Shown: piece after piece, positions 43,740 through 54,384 of the stretch | Layout of the letters: every line of letters starts with the position of its first letter | Numbering within the stretch: position 1 is the stretch's first letter | From: Alentia gelatinosa | Taxonomy: Eukaryota; Annelida; Polychaeta; Phyllodocida; Polynoidae | Assembly (NCBI GenBank): GCA_950022655.1 | Contig: OX465583.1 | Span: forward strand, 9,810,798-9,874,797 | DNA: 64,000 bases | Direction of reading: 5' to 3' | The notes under the pieces: generated by a model | Seen by the model: only the letters and a program-made list of their open reading frames with translations | The model's database searches: none | Told to the model about the DNA's origin: nothing | Translations under genes and position numbers: made by a program

Positions 43740-44055
43740 TTTCCCCTGACGTACAAAACACGATCCGCTGTGTACTTCGGGCGTTCCCTGCTAGTCACGT
43801 GGTCTCCAGACGCGCCGTACTGCGCTCAATTATACACCCACGCATGCGCACAACCATCAAAGGGCCACGCGCCAGTGGCGGGCCCTGGCGGCGGCCCGGT
43901 GATTCAATCATCCGGGGCCCTGCCCACCTCTCGAGTTCTCCCGCGTTCTCTCGTCGCGCGGAAATTGGCGCCATAACAGTCTCGCGAGAGTCGGTCACGA
44001 GTTCTCGCGAGAGGTGGTCACGTGGTGGGCGCCATTTCACGGTGAGATGAGCATC
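43740..44055 (+). promoter_or_regulatory. CpG-rich promoter-like segment
   Basis: GC- and CpG-rich in an AT-rich neighbourhood. It carries two E-boxes CACGTG (43796, 44019), an NRF-1-like CGCATGCGCA (43841), two perfect TCTCGCGAGA motifs (43980-43989 and 44003-44012), and GGCGCC next to CCAT (43967, 44029) resembling E2F/YY1 sites. The clustered TCTCGCGAGA, NRF-1 and E-box sites are characteristic of housekeeping promoters in animals. A splice-donor-like ACGGTGAGA at 44039 could end a first exon on the plus strand. No coding exon is identified. Confidence 0.55.
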
Positions 44056-44344
44056 AACCAGAGGCCGCCACTGTCGAGTGCTTGTGCTTGGATGGAAGAA
44101 TGTGTTAAATTCTAGTGGCGGATATTCTCAAAGTCGACTGCAGGTTTGTTTAGATCGGAACCTGTTCGGAAGCTTTGAAGATGGTTTTTTGGGAGGGATT
44201 GTGAACTAAAGCATCCCCGGACACACAAGTTGGACACCATTCCGGAGAAATAGCTGAATCTCTACGGTTTATGGCCTTTTAGATATTTATGTATTTAAAT
44301 GTATTATACGATAATTCAAAATCCTATAAAATACAGCTTAATTT

Positions 44345-44578
44345 ACTAAAGTAGAATTGATACGTTGGGATTCACGTACCTCACAGGATGGTTGTCTGAG
44401 ACAAATCCTGCTGAGATTCTGTACCCGTACACAATCTCTTCGTATGAATTGTAGAGTTTCATTTCCCTGAGACATGTTTTTTCCCCTGCACTTGTTGGTG
44501 ACATTTACTCCTAGCAAGGAACAAAATTTTGAACCCTGTGAGGTACACGAATCCCACCGTGTGAATTCCACTTTTAGC
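44345..44578. mobile_element. MITE family I, copy
   Basis: AAGTAGAATTGATACGTTGG and GATTCACGTACCTCACAGGA at the left are inverted at the right as CCTGTGAGGTACACGAATCC and GTGTGAATTCCACTTTT. Confidence 0.8.
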
Positions 44579-44761
44579 TTTGAAGTTGCATTAGCGTCGT
44601 TATATTTATAAAGAACCATACAAGTCTGTTGTAAATGTGATATCTCTATCTGAAATAAAAATATATGTCAGGCTCCTATCTGTGTTTCTGCAGTATGATC
44701 ATCAACACGGTTCCCAAATTTTAAGTCTAAAAGGAGGGTAAATATCATATAACATATACAT

Positions 44762-45012
44762 AGACAATAATCGATGGTTTTGTGGACAGGCGGCCGTAAA
44801 CCACGAGTGGTTGACACGTCGTAATACACGAGCGCTAGCGAGTGTATTACGACGTCAACCTCGAGTGGTTTATAGACTATTTTCCCGTATACCATGGTTT
44901 TGAGGCCGTACACCACAGGTTTGAATCCGTATACCACAGTTATGGTGTCTGGCAGGTTTTATATAATGGGTCATGGTCTCCATACATTTTCAATGTGGGC
45001 TTTGTATACGAT
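44762..45012. mobile_element. hairpin MITE family E
   Basis: A palindrome around 44815-44860 (GTAAACCACGAGTGGTTGAC inverse GTCAACCTCGAGTGGTTTA, centre CACGAGCGCTAGCGAGTG at 44827), then CCGTATACCA-type repeats and TTTTCAATGTGGGCTTTGTA. Confidence 0.7.
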
Positions 45013-45489
45013 GGATAATAAACAACTTAACATCTGTTTCTAATACACCAAAATATTGTACTCTTAATGGAAAATTAAGGTCAGTGCATCGAGATTACAA
45101 AAACATGATTATAATCAACCTAGTGCTGCCTATCTTTATTCTAGTCATTATGGGGCAATCTCCAATACACAGAGCAATGATGAGGAACATTTACATGTGC
45201 ATTATGGAATAATAGCCAGCATATATTTGACCATACAAAGATAACACTAACAAAGATAACACTAGGCCTCAGTAGCCTATTAATGGCATGCTTGATACCC
45301 TTTATAATCCAGCATTTCATTTATTGATGCATATATTCATATAGCCATACTTAACATCGATTAGATTTTATCAAATCTGCATCAGGCTGTTATTAAGAGA
45401 GTTCATCTGCACAGAAGCTAGACCTAAATCAACGTTCGTATCGCACGGCTATGCGATGAATTTCGGTAGAAATCTCACCCCTACACATT
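45013..45489. other. unassigned
   Basis: No recognised feature. Confidence 0.35.
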
Positions 45490-45672
45490 TACCGAGGTGA
45501 GTTCTTTTTCTTCCCACACCACATATACATGGTATGAGAATGATTGCCCGTTGATATAGCAGTAAATCTACCACTGCTGGGGATGAAGGAGAAAGGGGGC
45601 TGCAGTGGGATTCTAACCCACAACCTTGGGATTACAAGTCCAATAACTTAACCACTGAGCTTACTCCCAACT
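45490..45672 (-). mobile_element. tRNA-derived SINE
   Basis: On the minus strand the head reads TAAGCTCAGTGGTTAAG (A-box), GGACTTGTAATCC (anticodon stem-loop, TGT, Thr-like) and GTGGGTTAGAATCCC (B-box). Spacing fits a pol III promoter. The body continues to about 45490 without a clear poly(A) tail. An intact tRNA gene is unlikely because the acceptor stem does not pair. Confidence 0.65.
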
Positions 45673-45684
45673 CCCAGTAGTTTA

Positions 45685-45900
45685 CCGAGTTCCCTTATAT
45701 TCTCAATGGGTACTTTGTATACCATGGGTAATACATTGCCAGAATGCGGATGGACAAGTTTGCTACATAATCTCTCTCTAGGCTTTGCCTCGTGAGACTA
45801 CTCCCCAACCCAAACTCATGGCATATTTTCAGAAACAATGGATCTTTCTGAGTATTTCGATGTGGGAAGCTTTGTTGCCCGTTATTTTGACATTCATAGA
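45685..45900. mobile_element. hairpin MITE, family E-like
   Basis: TTCTCAATGGGTACTTTGTA and CCATGGGTAATA as in family E, hairpin centre AGGCTTTGCCTCGTG at 45780. Confidence 0.5.
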
Positions 45901-45904
45901 GAAC

Positions 45905-46242
45905 AAAAGTGAACCCGCTGAAACAGCAGATACCCATTTACAAAACACCATTTCCGGATATAGGCGCTCAGTACTTTGACTATGTAGGTTTGAGATTATA
46001 TGTGTCATTCTCCAATCATTTAGATCCATATTTTTGATGAACTTAACAACTGTCATCGTGGCTTCGAAACAGACTTATTCAGAGACGATAGTAGTAAACT
46101 AAACTTCAATAATAACAAACAAGACCAAAAACAAAATTCTAGCCTCGAACCCCTATAGCTTTAGCACTAAGCCTCGTTCTTACTGGCCTCCGGAAATTGT
46201 GTTTTGAGCACGGGTATCTGCCGTTTTAGCGGGCTCACTTTA
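45905..46242. mobile_element. MITE family P, uninterrupted copy
   Basis: AAAGTGAACCCGCTGAAACA then GCAGATACCC and TTTCCGGA are inverted at the right as TCCGGAAA, GGGTATCTGC, TAGCGGGCTCACTTT: inverted ends of about 50 bp. Confidence 0.85.
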
Positions 46243-46379
46243 CTCTTAAGTTCCCTATCGAAGAAAATAATATTTCAGCGTATAATGCAGAATGGTCATT
46301 TTCTCACCTATTTCGCTCGTTCATCTATTCTAAGACAGTAAATCACTATAAACGATGATATAAAACTCATCATATCCGC

Positions 46380-46680
46380 GATTCTCTCACTAGTGCCTCA
46401 ACAGACACCACCAGATAATCCACGATTTATCGTCCGACTCCCAGCTTCCTTCCATCTTGCCGCTGGTCCTCTTCATCTCCAGTGTTTGATGAGACGCAGC
46501 ACGTTGACGCCAGTTACCAGCAGCACGGCCCGTGAGCCGGTTCCCGGCGGGCCTTCACGTCGCCTCTGGCTGGTACCCGTACTCCCGCCTCCACTGCCCT
46601 AACGTCGGGGCGTGTCCGCTCTGAGCCCGGCGGCGGCCCCACGGTCCGCGGGGGTGGGGGAGGGACCAGACCCGGGCAGG
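46380..46680. other. GC-rich segment without recognised gene
   Basis: Locally GC-rich with a 69-codon plus frame (46393-46602) of no known family, and GCAAGATGGAAG (YY1-like) on the minus strand. Could be an exon or a regulatory region; nothing decisive. Confidence 0.3.
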
Positions 46681-46681
46681 C

Positions 46682-46735
46682 TCACTCTCCAAGCAGAGGT
46701 CCTGCGCGCTACTTCCTGCGACCCACCAAAACACT
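46682..46735 (+). mobile_element. family R left-end fragment
   Basis: CACTCTCCAAGCAGAGGTCC and CTACTTCCTGCG match the left end at 53351. Confidence 0.65.
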
Positions 46736-47036
46736 GTTAGTCAAAGATCCAACCCGTCCGACACACAGACTAATTAACCTGTAAACTGATTTGTGATCAC
46801 CATAACATCATTGTACATATCATACCAAATTGAGCACTAGCACATACCATTGTCATAACTAATAGTATTGTTACCTATACTAGGCCTACTTGTTCTACCT
46901 GTAAATATGTTAGGTATGCTTACTTGTATATATCATTTGAAACGACAATTATCTTGGCCACTGGAGCCTACTGAAAACAGGGTGTTACCCTATGTAGACC
47001 CTCCAGTCTAAATAAAAGAATAAAAAAAAAAAAAAA
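46736..47036 (+). mobile_element. retroposon 3' end with AATAAA and A-tail
   Basis: GAAAACAGGGTGTTACCCTA then CCTCCAGTCTAAATAAAAGA and an A run at 47023-47036. Typical 5'-truncated LINE 3' UTR. Confidence 0.55.
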
Positions 47037-47574
47037 TAGTGAGCCCGCTGAAACTGCAGATACCCATTCACTTAACACCATTTCCGGAGATGGCAGCTCA
47101 GGTCTTAAACTATATAGGTTCGAGATATGTGTCGTTCCCCAATCTTTTAATTCCCTATTTTGATACACTTAAAGGCCTGTTTCCATTGGCCGATTTTCCC
47201 GTCACCGATCTAAAGTCCGGAACCACGGACTGACCTTTGGCACTGCTGACTCAGAATCGGTCAATGGAAACAACCCAGCTCGTGAAATGACCCATGACTT
47301 TTTCTGCTTAGATTATGCAATGTGGCACCACCTACCACTGAGTGAAAGCTTGGTCACTGCATGAAATCTACTACCGATTTTTCTTTACCGACACACAGTC
47401 AGTGGCACCACCTCAGAGATGGTAGTAATAAACTACACTTCAACAGTAACAAACGAGACAAAAAACAAAATTCTAGCCTCAAACCCCCATAGCTTTAGCA
47501 CTAAGCCTCGTTCTTACTGGCCTCCGGAAATGTTGTTTTGAGCACGGGTATCTGAGGTTTAAGCGGGTTCACTT
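47037..47574. mobile_element. MITE family P interrupted by family G
   Basis: AGTGAGCCCGCTGAAACTGC at the left, TTTAAGCGGGTTCACTTT at the right. About 240 bp at 47174-47412 is foreign (GGCCTGTTTCCATTGGCCGA start) compared with 45905-46242. Confidence 0.8.
47174..47412. mobile_element. MITE family G, right-truncated, inside family P
   Basis: Matches 58420-58660 (TTTCCCGTCACCGATCTA, ACCTTTGGCACTG, AGTCAGTGGCACCACC) but lacks the right inverted end. Confidence 0.75.
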
Positions 47575-47576
47575 TG

Positions 47577-48123
47577 GCGCCCTATCTCTGTGCCGACCTG
47601 CCTGTCTGGGGCAAAATCTATCCCATCTGCCAGTTTTTCAAATACTCTAAATTCTTAGCATTTTGGGTAGTATTTCACTTGTATATAGAGATGCACATAT
47701 TTATATGGTAAATAATATACACTCATTTCTGTTATTTGTCATATTAAACCAGACATAGTCTTAGGGATTACTTTCTTTAGAGGGAAACACCTCATGTGTT
47801 GCAGGGTTTTGTTTGTCAACATAACACATGTGCTCACTCGAAAAGGTAGTCTAATCAAAAGTGGATTCACATTATAAAGTGGCCTAAATCTGAAATAAAA
47901 AAAACCAGATGGATTGTCTATGGAGCTCATTTAACAATACCAATATTTCCCAACTCATAAAATATGAGTTGTTTGAGTTACATAACTTATAACAATTACC
48001 CTGTTTTGAACGCGAAATGTTGGCTGGTCCGCCCTGTCTTTAGTGGATACCCGGGGAACCAGCATTGGGTTGAGGCAGAGATTAGTAAGCGCTAGCACCA
48101 CAAAAAGATCTGCTGGGAGAGTG
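47577..48123 (+). mobile_element. family R, left-truncated copy
   Basis: Co-linear with 53395-54063: GGGGCAAAATCT, CTCATGTGTTGCAGGGTTTT, TTTGAACGCGAAATGTTGGC, GGTTGAGGCAGAGATTAGTA, and GATCTGCTGGGAGAGTG at the end. Confidence 0.8.
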
Positions 48124-48549
48124 AGGCAGGCTCTCCCATGTGGTGAATTAATCTGCTGGGGTACCATCCTCACCCTCCCCCCCGATCCTCCCACACCCTG
48201 AACTACCCGGTATTCACCCTTCCCCCGCCCCCCCCCCCCCCCCCCCCACCCACACGCAGGGTCCACTGGGATCGACAGCTTATCCCACAACCCTATTGGT
48301 CGTATCGACTACCAGCCTCCCCTACTTTGAGCAATGGGCTCGTCCAGGGGGAATCGAACATGGAGACCTATCAATCCCTGAGAGAGGGAGGGGGGCTGGC
48401 AAGGGTTGGCAGGATATGGGAAACAGATAGGGACATAAGGGGTTTCATTTACTTCTATAAAACTCTAACATCATTCCTTTCCGTCACTGTGAAGTGAATG
48501 AGACATGTATCCCATTGAGTATATATATACATAATTTCAAGAAACGTCA
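48124..48549. other. unassigned, with a 22-bp C run
   Basis: C run at 48229-48248. The 111-codon minus frame (47955-48290) covers family R sequence and the C run and is not a gene. Confidence 0.4.
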
Positions 48550-48805
48550 CGAAATTTCGTTTGATTGTTTATATGGCAGGAGTAACGCGGAATGATATCA
48601 CGAAGCAGAGCTGAGTGATATCTGTAGCAGAATACAACGAATTTCATCTAAACACTCATATGAAATTGAGTGAGGTTTAAATTTGTATCCTACACCGTCA
48701 CATGTTTCTATCTTCACATGTCATGTGTGGCATATAAATTATATATGGTATAACTGTGGCATACAGTCACACCATGAGGGGTAGGATAAATATATATATA
48801 TATAT
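48550..48805. mobile_element. hairpin MITE, diverged
   Basis: Hairpin ATATCACGAAGCAGAGCTGA centred near 48605, GTATCCTACACC at 48686 and GGGGTAGGATAAAT at 48779. Confidence 0.6.
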
Positions 48806-48934
48806 GCCCAGACCAAATCTCACACATATGTATAGACGATACGACGGTCTGGAGTTCAGAAAAATGAAAAATATCGCCCTAGTGGGATACACTTGACAAA
48901 TGACGTCATTTGTTAATGTAGAAGTAATTTAGAC

Positions 48935-49080
48935 GGGCGGGGTAGGATAAATTCTAAACCAAACTCGAGTTAGTCATGTTATTGTTCATCGCACTCGAGG
49001 CGAAGCCAAGAGCAGTAATACGCGATCTGGCCGTCGTGCGATGAACAACAACACGACTAACTCTTGTTTGGTTTCTCCAT
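48935..49080. mobile_element. hairpin module, family A-like
   Basis: GGGGTAGGATAAATT then arms AACCAAACTCGAGTTAGTCA and GACTAACTCTTGTTTGGTT, centre CTCGAGGCGAAGCCAAGAGC near 49000. Confidence 0.7.
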
Positions 49081-49496
49081 AATACCATACACTGGACGTG
49101 TGGGTATTTCCTATAGACTGACCTACCTGTTGTAGTTTTCAAGGACGTCATTGCCTATGACGTCAGCCACTCGCTGACGTCATTCAAGGCCGCCCACACA
49201 GAGGTTTCCAGTGACCTCACTTGGCGCTGTTTTCGCATGGAAAAACTTGGAGTACCGACCGTTCAAGATAACGCTTCTTTGCCTTTGTTCGTATTCTCTT
49301 TTATCTAAAAAACATATCTTACCACTCATATTGTCTTCCTGTTTTTGACAACGGCTGGGGTCGCGAATATGTAGCCTGCTATCCCCGATACCATCAAATT
49401 AACATTATCAATGGAATGAACAGGTATTAAGAATTAAATGATGTGTGATCTAATGTTGATGAAGTTAGAAACCAACGGATTCTTCAAGAATGAATA
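49081..49496. other. unassigned
   Basis: No recognised feature. Confidence 0.35.
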
Positions 49497-49808
49497 AAAT
49501 ATTTATCCTACCCCTAATATAAAATCCCATAGGCTTAACATTGGGTTTCCGTATGCCATGCTGACTGGCATACAGAGTTTTATATGCCACTAGTGGCATA
49601 CAGCATTGTTATCACGTAATATTCCAAAATCGAGGAGATAGGGTAGGATAAAATCAAAACCTGATTCGTTTTAATCATGGCCACCACATGCCACTCCTGG
49701 AGTTTTGGCTCCGGTCTTTACTTGGCTTCGCCTCATGAAGTCACTTTGCCAAACTCCAGTCGTGGAATACGGCGGACAAGATTAAACCTCATCCAGTTTT
49801 ACGATAAT
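49497..49808 (-). mobile_element. hairpin MITE, TATCGTAAAACTGG type, copy 3
   Basis: Inverse of 37522-37826: TTATCCTACCCCTAATATAA, motif at 49527, GGGTAGGATAAAATC, hairpin centre CTTGGCTTCGCCTCATG at 49721, end TTTTACGATAAT. Confidence 0.85.
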
Positions 49809-49834
49809 GTCACACTCCCATTAGAGATTATAGA

Positions 49835-50115
49835 GGGAACCTATGAAAGTTTAGGGTTAGAGCTTGTATCTCATCGATTTTAAATGGTGTAGTAATTCAC
49901 AAGGCGAAGTCACGTGAACTACATCGCGATGGAAACGAGATGGGATCGAACTCTGACCATAAACCTGAATATGTTTCTGAATTTATCTCACCTTGACTAA
50001 TGGGCCAACATTTGTGACATAATTCCACAATGAGCATTTTTTTCTAAATACTCAATGGCCGTTGGATACGAGTTCTCAATGTTAGCTCTATGGGGAAAAT
50101 ACCAGGGTTGAGATA
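49835..50115 (+). mobile_element. hairpin MITE type B2, copy 2
   Basis: ATGAAAGTTTAGGG, GCTTGTATCTCATCG, centre CACAAGGCGAAGTCACGTG, TTATCTCACC at 49982 and GGTTGAGATAAAC at 50103. Confidence 0.8.
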
Positions 50116-50513
50116 AACTCTTTTAAACATCAATATAAATATAGATATATAAAGTCTGCCCAGACAAACTCTCACATATACCGCTATCTAGGAAAATGGC
50201 ATTCTTTGTCCTTGCTCTTTGTTACTTTTTTTTTTCATCACTTTTATTGGCTTCAGTTGGTAGTCCGTACATGTACACTAGAGCCCTGGGACATCACTTG
50301 ATGCATCATTGGTAAGGAAAAGGTTAAAGAATCTCGGCTCATTTCCCCGTCTTACTAATGTTGACCATGTACAAACCAGAGTTGTTTTATTATTATTATT
50401 TTTTTTAAAGATTTAGTTCTCTTCTTTCTGGGAGAAAGATCTTCCAGTGAATGTCGGTGAGCGAGCTCAAGTATATAGTCAACATAATTAAATATTAGAT
50501 AAAATAAGATATA
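50116..50513. other. unassigned, two T-runs
   Basis: T runs at 50225 and 50397 could be minus-strand retroposon tails. GATGCATCATTGGTAAGGAA at 50300 is a family Q end fragment. Confidence 0.4.
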
Positions 50514-50869
50514 TCATCCTACCCCTAATAAAAAACCGCCATAGACTTAACACAGGCAAATTTTATGTGGCAGGCGGAGACATAAAGTGTTTTTTATGTC
50601 ACTAGAGTAATAACAATATTGACCAATCAGAGAGCAGGATGTCAGCTACTAATTCTGTTGGTCTTTGAGTCAATATTTATCTTTTAGTAATACAAAAGCA
50701 TAGACGGGGTAGGATAAATACGAAACCGAACTCGAGTTAGCCTTGTCAATGTCTATGCCACTCTGGTCAGGTCTGCTAGTCACTACACTCGGCTAATGCC
50801 TCGTGTAGTAATACACAACCTTCCCGTCGTGGCATAAACACTGACAAGTCTAACTCTCGTTCGGTTTCT
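50514..50869 (-). mobile_element. hairpin MITE family A, copy 3
   Basis: Inverse of copies 1 and 2: ATCCTACCCCTAATAAAAAA, motif at 50539, GGGGTAGGATAAATACGAAA, then the hairpin ending TCTCGTTCGGTTTCTA. Confidence 0.85.
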
Positions 50870-50925
50870 ACTAAATGTGGATGTGAAAACATGGGCACAG
50901 GTAAAATAAACCAGTGAGATATTTA

Positions 50926-51295
50926 GTAGAAACCGAACGAGGGTTTGACTTGACAACGTTTATGCCACGATGGGAAGGTCCTGTATTACTACACGAGGCG
51001 TAGCCGAGTGTAGTGAGGAGCAGACCTGACCAGAGTGGCATAGACGTTGACAAGTCTAACTCGAGTTCGGTTTCGTATTTATCCTACCCCATCTATGCTT
51101 TTGTATTACTGTTAAAAAGATAAATATTGAGTCAACGACCAACAGAACTTTTTTCATAGTAGCTGACATCCTGCTCTCTGATTGGTCAATATTGTTATTA
51201 CTCTAGTGGCATAAAAAACACTTTATGTCACGGCCTGCCACATAAAATTCCCTATGTTAAGTCTATGGCGGTTTTTTATTAGGGGTAGGATAAAA
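50926..51295 (+). mobile_element. hairpin MITE family A, copy 4, head-to-head with copy 3
   Basis: TAGAAACCGAACGAGGGTTT to GGGGTAGGATAAAA, hairpin centre at 50993, motif at 51251. The 57-bp spacer between copies 3 and 4 is itself bounded by CTAAAT and ATTTAG. Confidence 0.85.
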
Positions 51296-51950
51296 GGCGT
51301 TATGATATACATGTATAGGTGTATGGTTCACGTAACTGACTATCGCCGTTTGATTTCTCTCACTACTCATACTACAATAAATGTTCTCCATTTTCTTTTT
51401 CCTTTTTAATTTTTACTAAAAATTCATTTATCATTTTCATAATGCAAACTGTTACGTTGCGTTCACATTATCAAATACTGAGATTGTATCCACGAACCAG
51501 GGGAAGATCTTTCCTAGGAAAGGTCTGAGTTTCTTTTGCAAATAAAATAATGGAAAAAAAGGGGGTTTATGTGGGAGATTTTTCTTGGAGAAAATAGCGG
51601 AGAAATCAGCAGAAATACACACTTAATTTGAAACTCTACACTGCCCAGCCATGTCAGGTCGGACAAATTGGATTCGTTAGAGACTGGGTCTGGTATGATG
51701 ACGATGGTACTTATCACTGTCACGTCACATTATTAGTGACTAACCGGAGGTGGGCGGTAATCTGAGACTTATATAGAACTGCATCGAGACTCCTATAAAT
51801 ACACAATTCTCCACAAGTTTGGATGCTCTACAATCGTCATCGAGGCAAAGCCGAGTCTTTTTTGTTTTTTTCATTAGATCATATATACAACCTATACGTG
51901 TGTTAACGCGTTGGTGTAAAGATGGATAAAAAAAGTTTGTGCTGTGAGAC
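51296..51950. other. unassigned
   Basis: GAGGCAAAGCCGAG at 51841 marks a degenerate hairpin module. No gene recognised. Confidence 0.35.
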
Positions 51951-52420
51951 TGGCAGGGTTTTTAAAAACTAATAACGACAAAGAGCCAAAATACTGCGAT
52001 TACGACCTACCACAGCGATACTGACAAGGATATTCATGTCAGTCCGTATTTTAACGTGATCGCCAGAAATAAAAAATCATCTTTCGAAGTTTTCATATTT
52101 TTATTTCTCCTTTTGTATAGGAGGACTCGAACTGTCTCTATATCTTTCGTTCTCGTATCTCCATTCCCAGGACCAGTATAAGTTCCATCCGCTGTATACG
52201 CGGGCGCCCAATATGCACGTATTCATATAGAAACATAAGTATATACGGCCTATACGTGCGTTTACGCGATGGTATAAAGATTGACAAACTGACAAGTTTG
52301 TGCTGTGAGACCATTCTCCTTCCTAGACAACCTGACCCCCCACCAGACTCGTACTGTCTCTATATCTCTTCTTCTCGTGCCTCCATTCCCTGGGCCATGC
52401 AAACAGACCCACATTTTCCC
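51880..52420. repeat. partial duplication around a family T MITE
   Basis: CCTATACGTG...TTACGCG and TTTGTGCTGTGAGAC occur at 51893-51950 and 52250-52312; CTGTCTCTATATCTTTCG-type sequence occurs at 52132 and 52352. Between them, 51955-52125 is a partial family T element. Confidence 0.6.
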
Positions 52421-52750
52421 GTGCGTTATACGCGTGCCTTTTTACCCCCCCCCCCCCCCCCCCACCCCGTGCAGTCGGAGAAACACAAATGACAGGGTAA
52501 ATGATTACCAAATTATTGGAAGGAAATTAATGGTGTGCTCGAGTCGGGGGTGTGCTGTCAGGGGTGGGGGCGGGTGTCAGATTGGGGGTTATTTGTGGCC
52601 ATGGAGAGGGAGGGAGAGGGGGAGGGTGGGGTACTAGATGAGTCACTAGCAGGGCTTTTCCTCTGTGGTGAGTGGGGTGTGGGAGCGTGTGGTGTGGGTG
52701 ATTGAATTCCTTTCAGGTCGGATTGGTTCAGTTAGTCTCTGTGACCATCC
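52421..52750. other. unassigned, with 21-bp C run
   Basis: C run at 52443-52462, G-rich at 52550-52630. No gene recognised. Confidence 0.35.
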
Positions 52751-53062
52751 TTGTGCATCACACATTTTTTTGTAATAATCCAGGACTCACATGAATCTAT
52801 ATATAGAACTAACACACTTGTCGTCTATTGCCTGGAAGATCGGTTGTTTAAGCCGAAAGCAATAAATGCCTTTAAAAAAAGATCTAGAATTAAAGACAAG
52901 GCAATCTTCAGGTTATATCTGATAGATGATATACGTAGACTGAATTTTTTCGAAGAAATCGGGGCCCAATTTGCGAAAATCGGGGTGCCGATTTTCTCGA
53001 GAGAGTTTCCATATAATAAACTGAATGGGACACAGGAAATTGAGACGATGATTCGGGATTGA
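52751..53062 (+). CDS. unidentified AT-rich reading frame, 103 codons
   Basis: The frame has protein-like composition over its last 90 codons: charged and aromatic residues well mixed, e.g. CLEDRLFKPKAINAFKKRSR and FEEIGAQFAKIGVPIFSREF, with AT-rich third positions. A good acceptor, TTTTTTTGTAATAATCCAG, ends at 52784, so the real coding part may be an exon from 52785 to the TGA at 53060. No signal peptide, membrane segment or known motif is visible and I do not recognise a family. It could be a decayed exon of a transposon or a host exon. No second copy is seen in the window. Confidence 0.35.
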   Translation: MCITHFFVIIQDSHESIYRTNTLVVYCLEDRLFKPKAINAFKKRSRIKDKAIFRLYLIDDIRRLNFFEEIGAQFAKIGVPIFSREFPYNKLNGTQEIETMIRD

Positions 53063-53350
53063 AAAAAATACCAATATCCGAATCAGAAATTTCCCAAACA
53101 CGAATAGCGGAATATAGTTATGAACGGATGATTATTTCTTGCCGGTTGAGAATTTACCCCCAGAAGTACTTGAATTCCTGCCAGTAGATGCGAGGGGAAA
53201 GCTCAGCCATGCACGCAAAGAAAATGGCGCACGGCAGAGATGTGGACGTGAATGTGGACGATAATAGGGGTAGAGTAAGGTGGTGGTGTGAGCCGCCGGT
53301 AATGAGGCCGCCGGTAACTAGCGCCTGTCACATGGTGACAGACTACCCGT

Positions 53351-54063
53351 CACTCTCCTAGCATAGATCCTGCGCCTTACTTCCTGTCCTGCTTGTATCT
53401 CTGCACCTAGCTTCCTGTTTGGGGCCAAATCTGCATCATGCGCCAGTTTTTCAAATATCCAAAATTTTGAGCACTTAGGTGAGTATATATTTTATGTTTT
53501 CTAGTAAAAAGAGATGCACAAGTTTATATGGTATATAATATACACTCATTTCTGACATTTGTGATGTCAAATCAGGAAATAGTCTGTGGCATTACTTTCT
53601 TCAGTGGAAAGAACCTCATGTGTTGCAAGGTTTTGTTTGTCAACATGTCCGATGTGCTTATTCGAAGGGGTAGTCTAATGAAATGTGGATTCACATTATA
53701 AAGTGGTTTGGAGCTGATAAAAAACAGCCGATTTGTGGGTGAAGTTAATTTAACAATTAAAGTACAGTAAACCCCCCCTTAAGGAGACACCCTCTGTTCC
53801 AAGCAAAGTGTCCCCTTAAGTGGGGTGCCTCCTTAAGCGAGGTGTCCCAAAAGTGGAGTTTTACTGCATTTCCCAACTTATGATATATGAGTTTCATGAC
53901 ATTCAACAAATACTGTTTTGAATCCGAAATGTTGGCTGGTTCCCTCAGTCTCTAGTGGATACCCGGGGAACCAGTGTTGTGTTGAGGCAGAGATTAGTAA
54001 GCGCTGGTGCTGCGAAAGATCTGCTGGGAGAGTTAGCATTGCGAAAGATCTGCTGGGAGAGTG
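53351..54063 (+). mobile_element. family R element, fullest copy
   Basis: CACTCTCCTAGCATAGATCC at the left and GATCTGCTGGGAGAGTG at the right are inverted ends. The interior is non-coding. The last 22 bp are duplicated (GCGAAAGATCTGCTGGGAGA at 54013 and 54041). A small MITE is inserted at 53765-53866. Confidence 0.8.
53765..53866. mobile_element. 102-bp Tc1/mariner- or pogo-like MITE in family R
   Basis: CAGTAAACCCCCCCTTAAGG to GTGGAGTTTTACTG, with internal repeats of CCTTAAG and GGTGTCCC. Preceded by TA and followed by CA. The family R copy at 47577-48123 has a single TA at the matching site (47944). Confidence 0.8.
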
Positions 54064-54384
54064 ATGGCGGATGTGCGCATGCCCGAACGAGGAGCTGTTC
54101 CCAGTCTCTACATGGTTTAAATATTTGCTCTCGTCATCACTCGTGCTGAAGGTATTAATTCCCAACGTGGGTCGTTGACGTCCCTCTCCATTGTTTATGT
54201 TCGCTCCTACATTCATTCCGTAGCGGTTCAAGTTCGGGACAATGCTATTTTTGAACCACATAGAACCAAGTCTTGTCGAACACGCTTTTGTTGATTGTGT
54301 GAGCTGGATTTATTTTATACCTATCTTAGTCACTGAAGTATAGCCTAACTAAAGTATAACATGAGAAGTTGAGAAATTAAGACA
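54064..54384. other. unassigned
   Basis: A 127-codon minus frame (53878-54261) overlaps family R and is not convincing. Confidence 0.35.

Noticed and set aside
46393..46602. 69-codon GC-rich frame as a gene
   Set aside because: No splice sites or family features; reported only as a GC-rich segment.
48340..48400. Possible tRNA or SINE B-box (GTTCGATTCCC on minus)
   Set aside because: No A-box at proper distance and no cloverleaf.
53878..54261. 127-codon minus frame
   Set aside because: Lies mostly over the family R repeat end, whose other copies do not preserve the frame.
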